From contig JAKZAN010000004.1 of the NCBI GenBank assembly GCA_023053545.1, positions 4,526,001 through 4,590,000 on the forward strand: 64,000 nucleotides of DNA, written 5' to 3'. Positions 1-12,123 of this stretch are shown piece by piece. Positions within the stretch are counted from its first letter, which is position 1. Each line of letters opens with the position of its first letter. The stretch comes from Lepidurus packardi (lineage: Eukaryota > Arthropoda > Branchiopoda > Notostraca > Triopsidae). The notes under the pieces are model-generated. The model did no database searches. It was given only the letters and a program-made list of their open reading frames with translations, and was not told the DNA's origin. The translations under genes were made by a program, and so were the position numbers.

Positions 1-27
1 GCCAAACGTATTGTATTTTCTTTGCAG

Positions 28-3000
28 TACGAGATGCTCACTGGTTCTTTGCCGTTTCAAGGCGCGAATCGGAAAGAGACTATGACGCAAATCCTCCGCG
101 CCAAATTAGGAATGCCGCAATTTCTGTCGCCAGAAGCACAAGGTTTATTGCGAGCCTTGTTTAAGCGCAATCCAGAGAACCGATTAGGCTCGGGTGAAAT
201 ATATTCCGTTTTTTGAGTTCTTTTGTTTTGGATGTCTGGCGGGAAATGCGGACATGCTTTTAAACTAACGGTTATCCTATGTATTTAACTTTGTTAAAGG
301 TCCCGATGCAGTTCTGGAGATTCAGAAGCATCCCTTCTTCGCCTCGATTGATTTCGAGAAACTGCTCAAGAGGGAAGTCGAACCTCCCTACAAACCTGCC
401 GTGTCTCGCTTGGACGATGCCTTCTACTTTGACACAGAATTCACTTCCCGGACGCCGAAAGGTTAACTGTCTTCACCCAGATCACTTCTTTCTTTTTTTT
501 TTTGTCGTTATGTCCTATCTGTTCTTTTTGTTTTCCTTTCTTTTTTTAAGTTAGCTCTGGGGAGGGGGGAGTGTAAGAATTAAAATGAGAATCGTCAAGT
601 TTAATTCTTTTCTATGACTGATTTCAGACTCCCCAGAAATTCCTCCCAGTGCCACCGCGCACGAGCTATTTCGAGGCTTTAGTTTCGTCAATCCCAGTTT
701 ATTAGACGGGGACCTTGTTATGCACCGTCCAACTCGGATCATCGATACTTTAATCTCCAAGGTATATACAACCAGAAACGCAGTTTGAAATCCCCCCCAC
801 CCCACCCGCTCCTCTCTCCCCCCCTATCAAAGTTTGGAACAAGCGGCTACTTTCTGATTTGGAAATCCCATTCACTCTTGTAATTCAAACTCATTTCTCC
901 CCAACCATTCATTAGCATATTTCCGCGGCCAAGCCCAGTTGTATCACGGACGAGTACGAGTTACTGGAAGACTTGGGCATGGGCACGTATGCGGTTTGCA
1001 AACGCTGTGTCCATAAGAGCACGCGACAAGAATACGCCGTCAAAATGATCGACAAGAGCAAACGCGACTGCCAGGAAGAAGTAGAGATCCTGTTTCGTTA
1101 CGGCAATCACCCCAACATTGTCAAACTTCGAGATGTAAGCTTCATTCAGTACTTTTTTATTTGAACCCTTTGATTAACGAATATATTCATTTTACTTTTT
1201 TGAATGTTTTAATTTGAATTGTTTTCTAATTCTAATTTGATTGCTAGTTTATTCATTTTGAACTTGGAATTTTAGTATTGGAATTTTGTCTCCTGATTTT
1301 GATCATTTTAAGTGTTTTTTGGAGTTACTTTTCAAATAGAGTTTTTCTAATATTAACGCAGTTGATGTTGATTTGGATTACGAAGTGTGTGTGTTTTTTG
1401 TTTTTATTCAGAATTTTAAATCTTTGACTTTTGCCTCAGTTTGACGAAATACTTATCTATTTTTCCATTTTGTATTTCAGGTATACGAAGATGACAAATA
1501 CGTGTACCTGGTCATGGAATACCTGCGAGGAGGCGAGTTGTTAAACCGGATTTGCCAGCAACAGCATTTCAGTGAAAAAGAAGCGTCGGCAGTACTGGCC
1601 GTCTTAGCTTCCACGCTGCAGTACCTCCACAAGAATGGGGTAAGACTTTCCCTGAACAATCACTTGGCGCCATTTATAGAGGGTTTTCTATTATAATTTT
1701 GAAGGTGGTGCATCGGGACTTGAAACCGTCCAACATTCTTTACGCCGACAGTTCAGGCTCGGCTTGTTCTTTACGGTTGTGCGATTTCGGCTTTGCCAAG
1801 CAATTGCGTGCGGGCAATGGGCTGCTCATGACACCCTGCTATACGGCCAATTTCGTGGCACCTGAAGTGCTCAAAAAGCAAGGCTACGACGCGGCTTGTG
1901 ATGTCTGGAGTCTGGGTGTCTTGCTTTACACCATGCTAGCCGGGTAAAATAAGAAAAAAATAAAACAATCATAAATGAAAGTAAAATGGAAGTAAAAAGT
2001 AATACGAAGAAAAGAATAACAGATTTTCACACCTGGGAGTTCATCCCTTAAAATAAAAAAATTACTAAATGTTGAGTCTAGTTTTGTTTTTATTTTATTC
2101 TCTAGAAACACACCATTTGCTAATGGGCCAGGCGATTCTGCTGACGTAATCCTCAAACGGATTGGGGAAGGGGCCTTTTCTATGGAAACTGGAAACTGGA
2201 AGCATGTATCAGCCATGGCTAAAGTAATAATAAAAAAAAATAAGAAGAGCGAAAAGACAAGAAAAAGAGCTGTCTGGAGATCCTTACTTTTGCTGAGCTG
2301 ATTTTTTAAAGAAACTTTTTTTGCGGTGGTTTCTTGTCTAGGATTTGGTGCGGCGTATGCTAGCAGTGGATCCGGAGCATCGTCTCACCGCCTCGCAAGT
2401 TCTGAACCATCATTGGGTGCAGCATCGAGACCAGTTACCTCAGTACTACTTGCCTATGCAAGATTTCAGTCATTTGAAAGTAAGTTTCTTATGAGCAAGC
2501 GTAGGCGAACTTCGTTTTTTCTGCTATTTGATTTCCTTCTTTTTTTGCAATGAAAAAAAAAAAGAAAGCATTTCATTCTTTTTAAACCAACGTCTGAGAT
2601 CCCTTTTTTGTTGTTGTTTGCTCTACTTGAACCGAAAGTGATAACATGAAACAGTTTTGACGTTGGGGGGACCCAAACTCCAATTTAAGAGCTTAGGGGC
2701 CAAGTATAATTAATTGTCAAACTTTCGTTGCCAACTTAATTGTTCTTGTCTGTAACGAAGGGACTTTTTTTATTTTTTTGATAGTTTTCTGGGGTGAAGA
2801 AATTATTTACGAGTCTATTATCAAGATCGAATTTCTTATTTCGCAGTTTTAAAGGACGTCACGAGTTCTCTTTTCTTTACGTTTTAATTTATGGAAAGAT
2901 AAAGAGGAGTAATTTCAAGAGAACTAAAATGTCGGAGGATTGACGTCAGGTTGTAAAACAGTTAACCTTTTGCGGGAGCCTGGGAAGGGTGTGTGCTCTG

Positions 3001-3253
3001 ATGGTTTTCCGTTTCCGAAGGGAGTTCTAGTGGGGAAGATAAAAACTGGAAGGGGGTGGGGTGGAAAGTTGATGGGAAATGCTTCTAATTACATGTAATG
3101 TGTGTATATGTGTGTGCGTTATAGGGCGCCGTTGCTGCCACTTACCGAGCCATCAATCAATCGCCTCTGCCCCCGCATTTGGCACCAGTCCAGGACTCTA
3201 AGTTGGCCATAAGAAGAACCAAATCCAGAGCGAAAACTACCACTGAACTGTGA
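28..3253 (+). CDS. S6kII: Ribosomal S6 kinase (RSK, 90 kDa), C-terminal two thirds; 5' part outside window
   Basis: ERK-activated Ser/Thr kinase with two kinase domains. Nine exons are visible: 28-193, 300-461, 628-761, 916-1134, 1481-1639, 1705-1943, 2106-2223, 2342-2479, 3125-3253. All join in phase and give 487 residues. The first two exons hold the end of the N-terminal AGC kinase ([11 protein letters not shown]). Next come the turn motif region ([11 protein letters not shown]) and the hydrophobic motif FRGFSFV, whose Ser is the PDK1 docking phosphosite in RSKs. The second, CaMK-type kinase has [15 protein letters not shown] and the activation loop [11 protein letters not shown] with the ERK target Thr. 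The tail keeps an ERK docking site ([12 protein letters not shown]) and ends TTEL, a class I PDZ ligand. All catalytic motifs seen are intact. An AATAAA lies about 45 bp after the stop (near 3297). The identification is secure; the paralogue is not decided. Confidence 0.96.
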
Positions 3254-4153
3254 AAACGAAACCCACACCAAAAAAAAAGAAAAGAAGAAGAAATGGAAAT
3301 AAAGAACAAAAAAAAGTTTTGAAAGCCAGCATTCCAGTTTATCAGCCAGGTTTTGATGAATCGAGGGAGGGAAGCATTCCGCAAGTTCAAGTTCGAGTTG
3401 TGCGGGGAAGACAATGCCGCCGTGTCAATTTACGTGCAATAGGATTTACAAAGGGGGAGATTCCATGTCGTTCATGTTTCATTTGCTTAGAGTTACCGGA
3501 GAGAAGAGTTTTGCATCACGTTTTTTTTAAAGATTATGTATTACGTTTGTCTTTGATCCTCTGCATAGTTTTTGTTGTTCCTCCCCCATCTCCACACCAT
3601 TGTGGGAGCCAGATAAGGGAGTGATAGGAGAAATCTTAGAGGTGAAGAAAAAAAGTTTAATTTTTTTTTAATGCCAAGTTAGTGCTGTCAACTGTGCCAA
3701 AATCCGTATGCTTAAAGCCACGCCAAGTTAAGACAACGGTGAGAGAGAGAAAAAATAGACAAAAGCCAGGTTCTCTCGTATGCATATACTTTGACAACTT
3801 GACAAGTGATTTACATTTCTGGGTGCAAATCTTTTCCCCTGCCTTTTTTTCCTGTACTCTTGTGGGCGATTTTTGTTTCTTTTTTGAAACTTTTGCTGAA
3901 TTCGTTGACTGTTTAGTTCTCTTATTCTCTCCCTCTCTTTATCAATATCAAAAGCACTTTTATTTTGTTGGTGAGCTAGAATGATGTTAGTCGCTATTTG
4001 TAATCTTGTCTTTTCATTTTCTCTTTCCTCTGGTCAGTGCCTCTGATGCATTGGGTCGTTTACATTAACCTAAAAAAAAGCAAAAACTCGTTTTCTACAA
4101 GCATATGCAGCGAGAATTAACATGAATACATAATTATTTCACAGGAAACTTGT

Positions 4154-4605
4154 CGTTGTTACTCTATTGCGTCCTGACAGACATGAAACGAAAGTTTAGA
4201 CGATTCAATAATGAATGTTTAGCCGAAGTCCCGTATTTTTTCATTGTTACCTCGTCCCGTCCCGAAAGAAACTAAAAGCTGTTACTGTTTAAATGAGTTC
4301 CAGTATTATTCATTGTTGAGGTCCTTGTCAAGATCAATGAAGGCTACAAGATTTACCATCGATTTCAAACAATGAAATTTTGGCTCGGTTCCTATATCTT
4401 CCATTGTTATAGTGTGCGAAACCCGAACGACTCTGAAACGTTCCAACACTGTTGGAATAGATGACCCAACAGTGAACGTTTGTCAGTTATCCCATTTTTT
4501 ATTGTTAGTGTCTCGTCCCCAAACGAAACTCAAATTAGATAACCTAGCATTGAATAGCAGCAGCAAAGCTCTAGCAGAGAGTTCACGTATTTTTCATTGT
4601 TTAGG
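4154..4605. repeat. Degenerate tandem repeat, about 70-100 bp units
   Basis: The core ATTGTT, mostly as (T)CATTGTTA, recurs at about 4155, 4243, 4312, 4403, 4501 and 4596, spaced 88, 69, 91, 98 and 95 bp. Some copies are followed by CGTCC and then by a GAAACGAAA- or GAAAGAAAC-like block. Units are too diverged for an exact period. It looks like an old minisatellite. Confidence 0.4.
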
Positions 4606-6550
4606 GATTTTAGACAGAGAGGCACACAACAAACACTAAGAACCCAAGCGTCAATGTTCCCAAGAAAAAAGGTAGCCAATGGTAGTCTTGCTCGTCAGTT
4701 TCCTGGCTTCAAAACTTGTCGGGACATTTTAAGTACTTCGTTGACTAACTTTCAGTTGCCTATGTCGCCTTAGCAACTTTCAAAGCAGCTCATCTACTTA
4801 GCATCTACTTTTTCGACGTGTATGTGAGAGAGAGTGTGCGTGTGCGTTTCTACTTTGGTGAGTCCACGGTGGACCTAGCTTTGGCGTAATGGGATGTGAC
4901 GCCCGTTGACAGCTCATGCCCAATTAAGTAGATTTGCCTTGTTGTGTCAGTTTAATGAAGGTTCTCGCTTCCTGGAAAAGCTTTGGCGTGGTCCACAAGG
5001 AAATCACGCACACAATTTTTGGGTCAATGTGTACAGCTGCCGGTATTAAGGGCGTAGGACCTGGCGGAACTACTAGTACCCTTACTGGACCTAACTTTTT
5101 TGTTTCTTATATTGTTTCCCCGTGGAATTATTCACAGGCGGCCTAGTAGAGAGAGTGAGAGAAAGAGAGAGAAAAACTTCACTCCCACCTTTTTTTCTCC
5201 CAAGAATTTTAGATTCCCTTTCCTTTGAACCTTTTGCGCTTCGATTGCATATAACTCTCGTTCAGCTAAGAACAGTAGGCCCCCATTTCAAATTATATAC
5301 AAATTGTATGTCCATACATCAAGTGCCTCGGACTAAGATAAATAAAAAACAAACAACTTTGCTTGGTATTCCGGGTTAGTGTCTCGACAATTTAAGGAGA
5401 AATTATACATGGGCTTTTTTTGTTTCTTACCATGTTGTTACTCTAATGGAGAGAGCTATTTTTGTTCTATTGATTGAATGAAAAAGGCTATATGTTTGGA
5501 AGAACAAGGAATCATACATCCAAAGTCCATGAATTTGACATGAAACTCACGTGTTGTACTAAAGGAGGGCAAAGTCAGTTTATTGATTAGAACATAACCT
5601 GTAGCTTTATTTGTTTTCGCTCCATCAAGAAGGCTTGCATGTATATAGATGGTACTATAGGTTTCCCCCTCCCCTTCCTACCATATTTCAAGTTTATATA
5701 CTCTACACAATTACTGAGCTGCTGAACCACCTTTTCCTTTTTTTATTTACTTTTTCCCCCTTTTTAAAATGACTGGCAACATTAAAACGGAGAGAAAAAA
5801 CGCGTAGGCTTGTTTGCTGTAAGGTAGTGGATTCAGCGAGAAATTAGTGAGCTAGACTTTCGCTATGGCAAGCGAAGCAACAATTGCACGCCATACAGCT
5901 GCTGCAAATTCCCGTATTTTCCTTTCCCTTATTCTTCTTCTTTTAGCGCGCTTGAAAATCGGTCTAATCGCTATGTAACTGCAACACAATAAAGAAACGA
6001 GAAAAAAGTGCTACAAATTAGACCCTGAATAATGACATAAATAGTGATTCTTGAAAGGGATTTTCAGCTTGTAATTCGAAATATATTGACTAGATTTCAA
6101 AAACTTGAGCCCATGGAACGCCAAGTTTTTTTTCTTCTTAGCCTATGTATTAGCGAAGAGTTTGAGATATTAAAGCTAACGCAATACCCCAAAAGGTCGA
6201 CCGCTCAGTTTTCGACTTTGGGAAGGTTTTTGAGCTCAGCTTAATTACCATGCATAAGTTGCTCCTTCCATTTGCATGTGAATGAGGTTTCTTTTTTATG
6301 CATGTCATTTTTAACTCCCTCGATGTTTGGGGAGAGGGGGGAGAAACATGATTTTCTTTGTTTTTATCTTCTTTTTTACATTTAGGGCGCGACCTGCAAG
6401 TCTAATGGGAGGTCACTGTAATTTCATAAAAGAACAAAAAAATCGTGGGGAAAGAATTTCTTTCGCTACTTTTAACAATATGCCCTGCCGCAAAATCCAA
6501 GAGAGATATCCAAGAAGAAGAATTCTTTTATAGCTACAGAAATTCATATA

Positions 6551-7088
6551 CGGTGAAAACCGCTTCATGAACACGAAATCGAAGGGACCGGAATATTTTT
6601 TCATCTTAAAAGGAATTCGTGCTTACAGATATACACAAAAAACCTAGTTAATAAAAAAACTGTCGTGATAACCGAGTTAATATTCAAGTTCTTGTACATT
6701 TACCAGTCTATACATTTTAAAGCACAAATAATAAATTTTAAAGCATTTTAAGAGGCTGTAAATAAAAATGAAATGTTTTGATTGCCCACGGACTGTTGGG
6801 ACGAGAAAAAAAATGTGAACTTAAGTCAGGGATGTTGCTAAGGCTCTACAACCCTTCCCATTGGCAGAGGGAGACGGTTGGTAAGTAGACAAAAGTATTT
6901 TGTCGTCCAAAAATATTTTATCGCAAGAAAACTACCTTGTCGTTCCTCCGAGACGCGGATTTTTTTTTGTGTTAAATGGTTTTTGTTTCGTGTTAAAAAG
7001 AAACATATTTAAGGAATTACATAGCGTTTTGTCCGGACCGGAATACCAGTTTGTGTTAACAGGTTTTCGTGCTAAGCGGTTTTTACTG
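6551..7088. mobile_element. Pogo/Tigger-like MITE (copy 1), 538 bp, TA target duplication
   Basis: The left end reads CGGTGAAAACCGCTTCATGA and the right end is its near inverse, CAGTAAAAACCGCTTAGCAC in reverse complement. Both ends abut TA dinucleotides (6549-6550 and 7089-7090). A CAGTRAAACC-type terminus with a TA duplication is typical of pogo/Tigger members of the Tc1/mariner superfamily. No transposase is encoded. A second copy lies at 53603-54129 with the same order of internal blocks, including a shared 'gactgttggg' segment and AAATTTTAAAGCATTTTAA. Extra inverted GTGTTAA/TTAACAC motifs lie near the ends. Confidence 0.85.
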
Positions 7089-9891
7089 TATATTGCACGG
7101 TGGAGAGTGTACAAAGTCGCGAGTTATTGAGCCAACAAAAGAGTCACTCAAGTTCCGGTCCCGGTTTCACAAGTCGAACAAGTCGTGTGCAACAACACAG
7201 CTGAAACGAGCACAAGTCAACAAACATGCTGCCTCCCCCCCAGCGTTTTACCGGAAAGCCAACGCTAGCATAGCCCAAAGTTTTAACCCCTCGCCCCCGC
7301 TTTTTGTGATCCGCAAAAGGGCGAAGCAGCAATCTCGCTGTATGTTTGTGTCTAGCTTTTTACCCCTCTTCCTCCCAAGTCTCCCGTCCTGCCAGTACAT
7401 GCTAAAGACTAGCTGGCCCCGGATAACAGTTCTTCAAGCGTGAAATTTAGCGTGAAACTTTCCGTCCTCTTTGACTGTTCCTTTCTCTCTTTTTTTGTTT
7501 TTTAATAGCGTTTTTGCTTTCCTGGGTTGTTGATTGTTTGGTTTCTTGGCGCTCAAAACTTTTCAATGAAAGCGTTAGCCCTTTGGGTGGAAGTGGTGAA
7601 GAAGTTTGGGGAGACTTAGTCAATTTGTTCGACCCTCTTCCGGTTTATATATATTTGACATGCTCCGCCCACACGGGGCTTTTGCTCCCTTAAAGCCAGG
7701 GCAGCAATTAAATATATGATGGTTTCGACTGGGCTCATGAGCTTGATCCGCTCCTCGTTAAACTTCTATTAGCTTCATGTTTAATGTGGGGGGCTTCTTC
7801 TCTCCTCACACCCCACTCTCTCTCTCTCTGTTTCCCGAACGAACTAACTCTCCGATTGGTTAGCCCCAGGCAAGTTTGGCCCTTTTGGTATATTAATACA
7901 TACACGCAGATCGGTCGCGAAGGCAACGTATTATCTAAGTTAATTATGTAGGTGAAAAAATTTCTGGAATTAGAGCGGAGGACACGAGGTAACAAGCAAG
8001 ACGGAAGAATGAAATCGAAAGATTGTACAATATATCGGTGAAACCCTTGCAACGGGGTACTCTGGTCAGGTTTTCGCTTGCATGCATGTGTGTGTGTGTG
8101 ACTGTGTGTGCTGTGTGCATAATATGTACCAGCAAAGGCAAAAGCTTCCCAAACCTGAGCTGGCGGTGTGGTATTCTCCCGAGGGTTTTCGGTTGAAGAA
8201 AACGTCGACAGAAAACGTGCAAACCCAACCCAAAAGAAACAGTTTCGATTGAGCGCTTGGTGGTACTGTACACGGACCTAAAGGTAAAGGGGGGTGGGCA
8301 ACCGGGTAGACGACGTGTGCCGGGTTGCTAATACACCGCTTTCCGCCAAAGGTTTCAGTGAATGGAGGGAGAATTTCTTCGGGGCTGAGGTGGGTTAAGA
8401 ATGGAACGGAGGCAGTAGCAAAAGCAAGCAGGGGTTCGAAGACGTGCTCGGAATTCGCTACAGTAATCCAGCAATTCGGTTTAAGCTAGACAAAAACGGA
8501 TGAAGAAACTAGCGCACTTTCTGCAGCCAGTTTTACCCCATTAGCGCTGCCATTAGCCCCTGTGTGCTGCAGTTTCCCAGGTCCTGAAAAGGTTAGAAGT
8601 ATACATTACTGTGGTAGTTGTAACCGAGAAGATTAGAGGCAATCCACTAGTATGAGCAGATTTGGCCAAATAAACTAAAAAAATCATCTGATTACTGTAT
8701 TCTTGTTGGTCTACTCAACTTTTCATGAGTTCGGAAAGGGCAGACGCGTCAGGGCTAAGTAATGGAAAATAGCCGGAGTCTTCCCCAATTAGATCTGCTT
8801 GGAATTTATAGTTCTATAAGCAATCCGTCCAAGTCAAACACTTTTTGCTTATGCGATGGGGCCCTGTTAAGACACGAACAATACGAATATAGCAAAGTTC
8901 TTCGTGATTTATTGATGCATTGCACCTTTAATTAGAATGGAATCAATAGATTATTTCTCCTCCACTTAGTGGTCTTGGTGTCCATTCGGTCTTGCAAAAG
9001 GGCGATTTCCAACCATTTCCGACACGCAGTTTTACATATAACTGCAGGTACTGCTTTTCAACTGTTGGTTTCAGCCTGAAACACACAAGATTTAAGTTTA
9101 TGTTTTCATTAATTTCTTAATTCTTTAATCCGTGTTCGTTTTTTAGCTTTATTTTTTTGTTTCTTCTTTCATTCCTAGGAAGGTTGTATTTGCTGAAAAG
9201 TAACGCCACATAAGGTTTTCCAGCGGGAATTGTTGCACCTGCAGTGTGACGACCCTATTGTTGCTTCTTTTGCTAAAGAAAAGGTTGCGTTGAAAAATAG
9301 GCTATACAACAAGATGCAGTAGAGAGAAACATGACCAAAAATATTTTTTTCTCTCTTACTCTCTCTCTCTCTCTTGCTCCGCTAACTCTCTCACTTGAAT
9401 AAGAAAAAATATTGATCCTTTAACCTTTTCCTCTGTTGCTTTTGCTCCGCTTGGAAAGTTTAAAAACTCAAAAATCAGAGGTAGTTTACGGCCTGGAACA
9501 TGAAAAGGAAACTAATTGATGGGAGTCTAAGTTCAAACTTTCGGGTCACGGACTTCTTTTTCATGTTTTAAGAAGACCTGCATGAATTTTCAAAGAAATC
9601 TATAAGAAATACTGCAAATAACGCAAGGTTTTAAGTCTTCACACGGTATGGATCCTTTTTTTCCTTCTAAATCTTTGGTCTGCTGGGGTGTGCTACCCTG
9701 AACGAAACGTGAGACGAAATGGTTTAAAAATTGTCAACCAGGGCAGTTAGGGGTGTACATATTTGGTGTGGTGTATGTATACATGTGTGTGTCGTGTGTG
9801 TTGGCCCAATGCTCTGTTTTTAACCCACAGTGGCGGGGCAAGAGGACGGGTCAATAATTTCTAAGCAACCTGTAAGTGCGAGAGCAGGAAC

Positions 9892-9988
<97 letters not shown>
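9892..9988. repeat. (GA)n microsatellite, about 97 bp
   Basis: Nearly perfect GA dinucleotide run with one interruption (GAGAT) near 9897-9900. The translated Arg-Glu string across it is not evidence of a gene. Confidence 0.98.
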
Positions 9989-9989
<1 letters not shown>

Positions 9990-11926
9990 AAGCAAAGTTA
10001 GAAAAAGCTAGAGGTTTTATTGACGGGGCAAGTAAAAAAAGATGGCGTTTTTTATAGCTCCGGCAGCTTGCATATGAGCGTCAATAAAATACGATGAGGG
10101 CACCAGGGAGCTAAATCCCAATTATATGCTTGCTTTACATGATGATCTTTTGGGGTAGCACAAGGCTTTTTTTACGACCTCGGAAGTGTGTATGTGTATA
10201 GGTGTGTATGTGTATGTGTGTCCCAACCCGTGACATTCAAAGAGCTCCTAACTTTACTGTCCTGCGGCTTTCTGACAGTTTGCTGCGCAGCAATAGCGAA
10301 CTAAAAGAAATATCAACAGGTTCTACCTTGTACCGCTGCTATATATATCTAACAGGAATCCCAAACTTAATTGGTTCACCACTCTTCCCCCCAAGAAAAG
10401 AACATTTTGGCAGGCGCTGAGGGGTTTCCAGAGGGAAACTTGACTTCCTTTTTTTCTGGCTGACGTATGTCTATGTATACATATACTGTATACACTATTA
10501 CTAACCCTCTTTTGGGAAGCCTTGCTCATTACTACCCACCTTTATGACAGAACGGTTTGACCTTGCCCCGATTGGCCCAGTAAGAGGAAAAACAAAACTG
10601 GCCTTAACCCCTGGGAGAGGCAAAAGTTGTCCGGTTTCCAGAGTTTTGGGGTAGGTTTTTAAGCCGCAAGTGGAAATAGGTTGCGATTGCGATTAGGATG
10701 GTCAAATATTTCTGCGCAAGCGTGATTCTAGCTTCCGTGACCTCTCCGATTCTCGCTTTTCCTATTCCCGCCGTTTCCGCAGCGTTTCTTGGGACTGTGC
10801 GGGGGCGTCCTGCAGCGTACCAGTCTCTTCTTATAGGCTAGCCATGAAAACAAGTGTTAAGGTATAGGAGGGAGCGAGAGAGAGAGAGAGAGGGGGGGGG
10901 GGCATTGGGATGGAAGGAGGTAAATGGCAAGCTTGAGCCAAGAAACCTCCCTCTGAATGAAATTCATTGTTGCATCATGCTCTCCCTCTTCCCTTGGAGC
11001 AAGGTCCAGATTGATTTACGCAAACGTCATTTGATGTTGTAAAGTTATTTTTTGGGGGAAGCTACCCTAGCTAAAGCATAGATCAAATGCCCCGGTTCAG
11101 CTAAGAGATCAGCGTTCTGCTGGGCGAGAGTGAGTTCCAAAGACTTCCGATAGGCGTCAAAAGCGCTGTCCTCGTCCTACACCACGAGGGATTGAAGAAG
11201 CCCCGCCTCTTTTTCTGGGTTTTCCAAGGGGTTCTCCTGGGGTCTCTCCCTGTTTTACGCTGGGTTGGCCCCGTATAAGATGCAGGGTCGCTCGTTGAGC
11301 GTAGCCCAGTGCGAGACAGAGACCCGGGTAAGTTGCTACCCCACGGCTGACCCTAGCAGATCCTTTTAGCCACGTTCATAGCCCTTGGGCTATTTACTTT
11401 ACTAAGTTGTTGTGCTGTGGGGCTCAAAATATACTTGGCGACCAAGAAACGATTCGAAAAAAATAGTACTCTGCCTAAAATTTCTCACAAGCGGGGGTGT
11501 TTGAGGGGTTTCATAAGACTTTGGGAAAAGTGTCTGAACAACAACGAAAAAGATTAGCCAGAAAAGGTGTCCATTTACGTTGATTTTCGCATGGCTCCTG
11601 CGGCAGCCAAACCATGTGTGTTCCTACCACTAGGGTGAGTTGCTGTTACTTGATCCCCAGTTGCCCTCGCTGCAATACCCCGCGCCGTCTGACCATGACG
11701 CCCATTGCCAACAGGTTTGCCAAAAAGCTTTCATGGGCAGCGACTTGAATAATTTACACCCAGCGTCCCTTTTTCTCCATTAATTAGACGTATATACCGA
11801 CACGTTTAGCTCTAATCACTTACACAAGAGCAATAGAAAACGAGTAAGTATAAAGAAACGCATACCCAACTCAGAAGAATCGTTCCTTTCCTGGAAACGT
11901 CCAAAAAGAAACCCCAACTCGAATCA

Positions 11927-11934
11927 TATATAAT
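11927..11934 (+). promoter_or_regulatory. Possible TATA box of jeb
   Basis: TATATAAT lies 190 bp before the jeb start codon. If used, transcription would begin near 11960 and give a 5' leader of about 165 bp. Sequence match only; a further upstream non-coding exon is equally possible. Confidence 0.25.
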
Positions 11935-12123
11935 TCCCCTCTATCTCTACACACCTTGATCGGGGAAAAAAATCTGCCCGTCTTTTGTCTCTTCATCTCG
12001 TTGATTTTCGAATCGAAGCGTCCAAAGTTCTATTTCAAGTAAGAAAAATAAACGTTGGAAAGTCGGAAACCTTTTCTTGTCACTTTGTGATTTGAGCGAA
12101 CTCCAAACGCCATTCGGCACATC

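Larger units (their letters stand above)
3254..12123. other. Gene-free stretch between RSK and jeb
   Basis: No open reading frame here resembles a known protein and no spliced model could be built. The first part is probably RSK 3'UTR, with an early poly(A) signal. Identifiable contents are a degenerate tandem repeat (about 4154-4605), a MITE (6551-7088), CT/GA-rich tracts near 9359-9374 and 9892-9988, an 11-base G run at 10892-10902, and a possible jeb core promoter near 11927. Confidence 0.6.

Noticed and set aside
6932-7114. Small ORF similar to one at 53899-54111
   Set aside because: The similarity comes from two copies of the same MITE, not from a conserved protein.
9830-10057. ORF with a long Arg-Glu repeat
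   Set aside because: It is the translation of the (GA)n microsatellite and has no conserved flanks or splice support.
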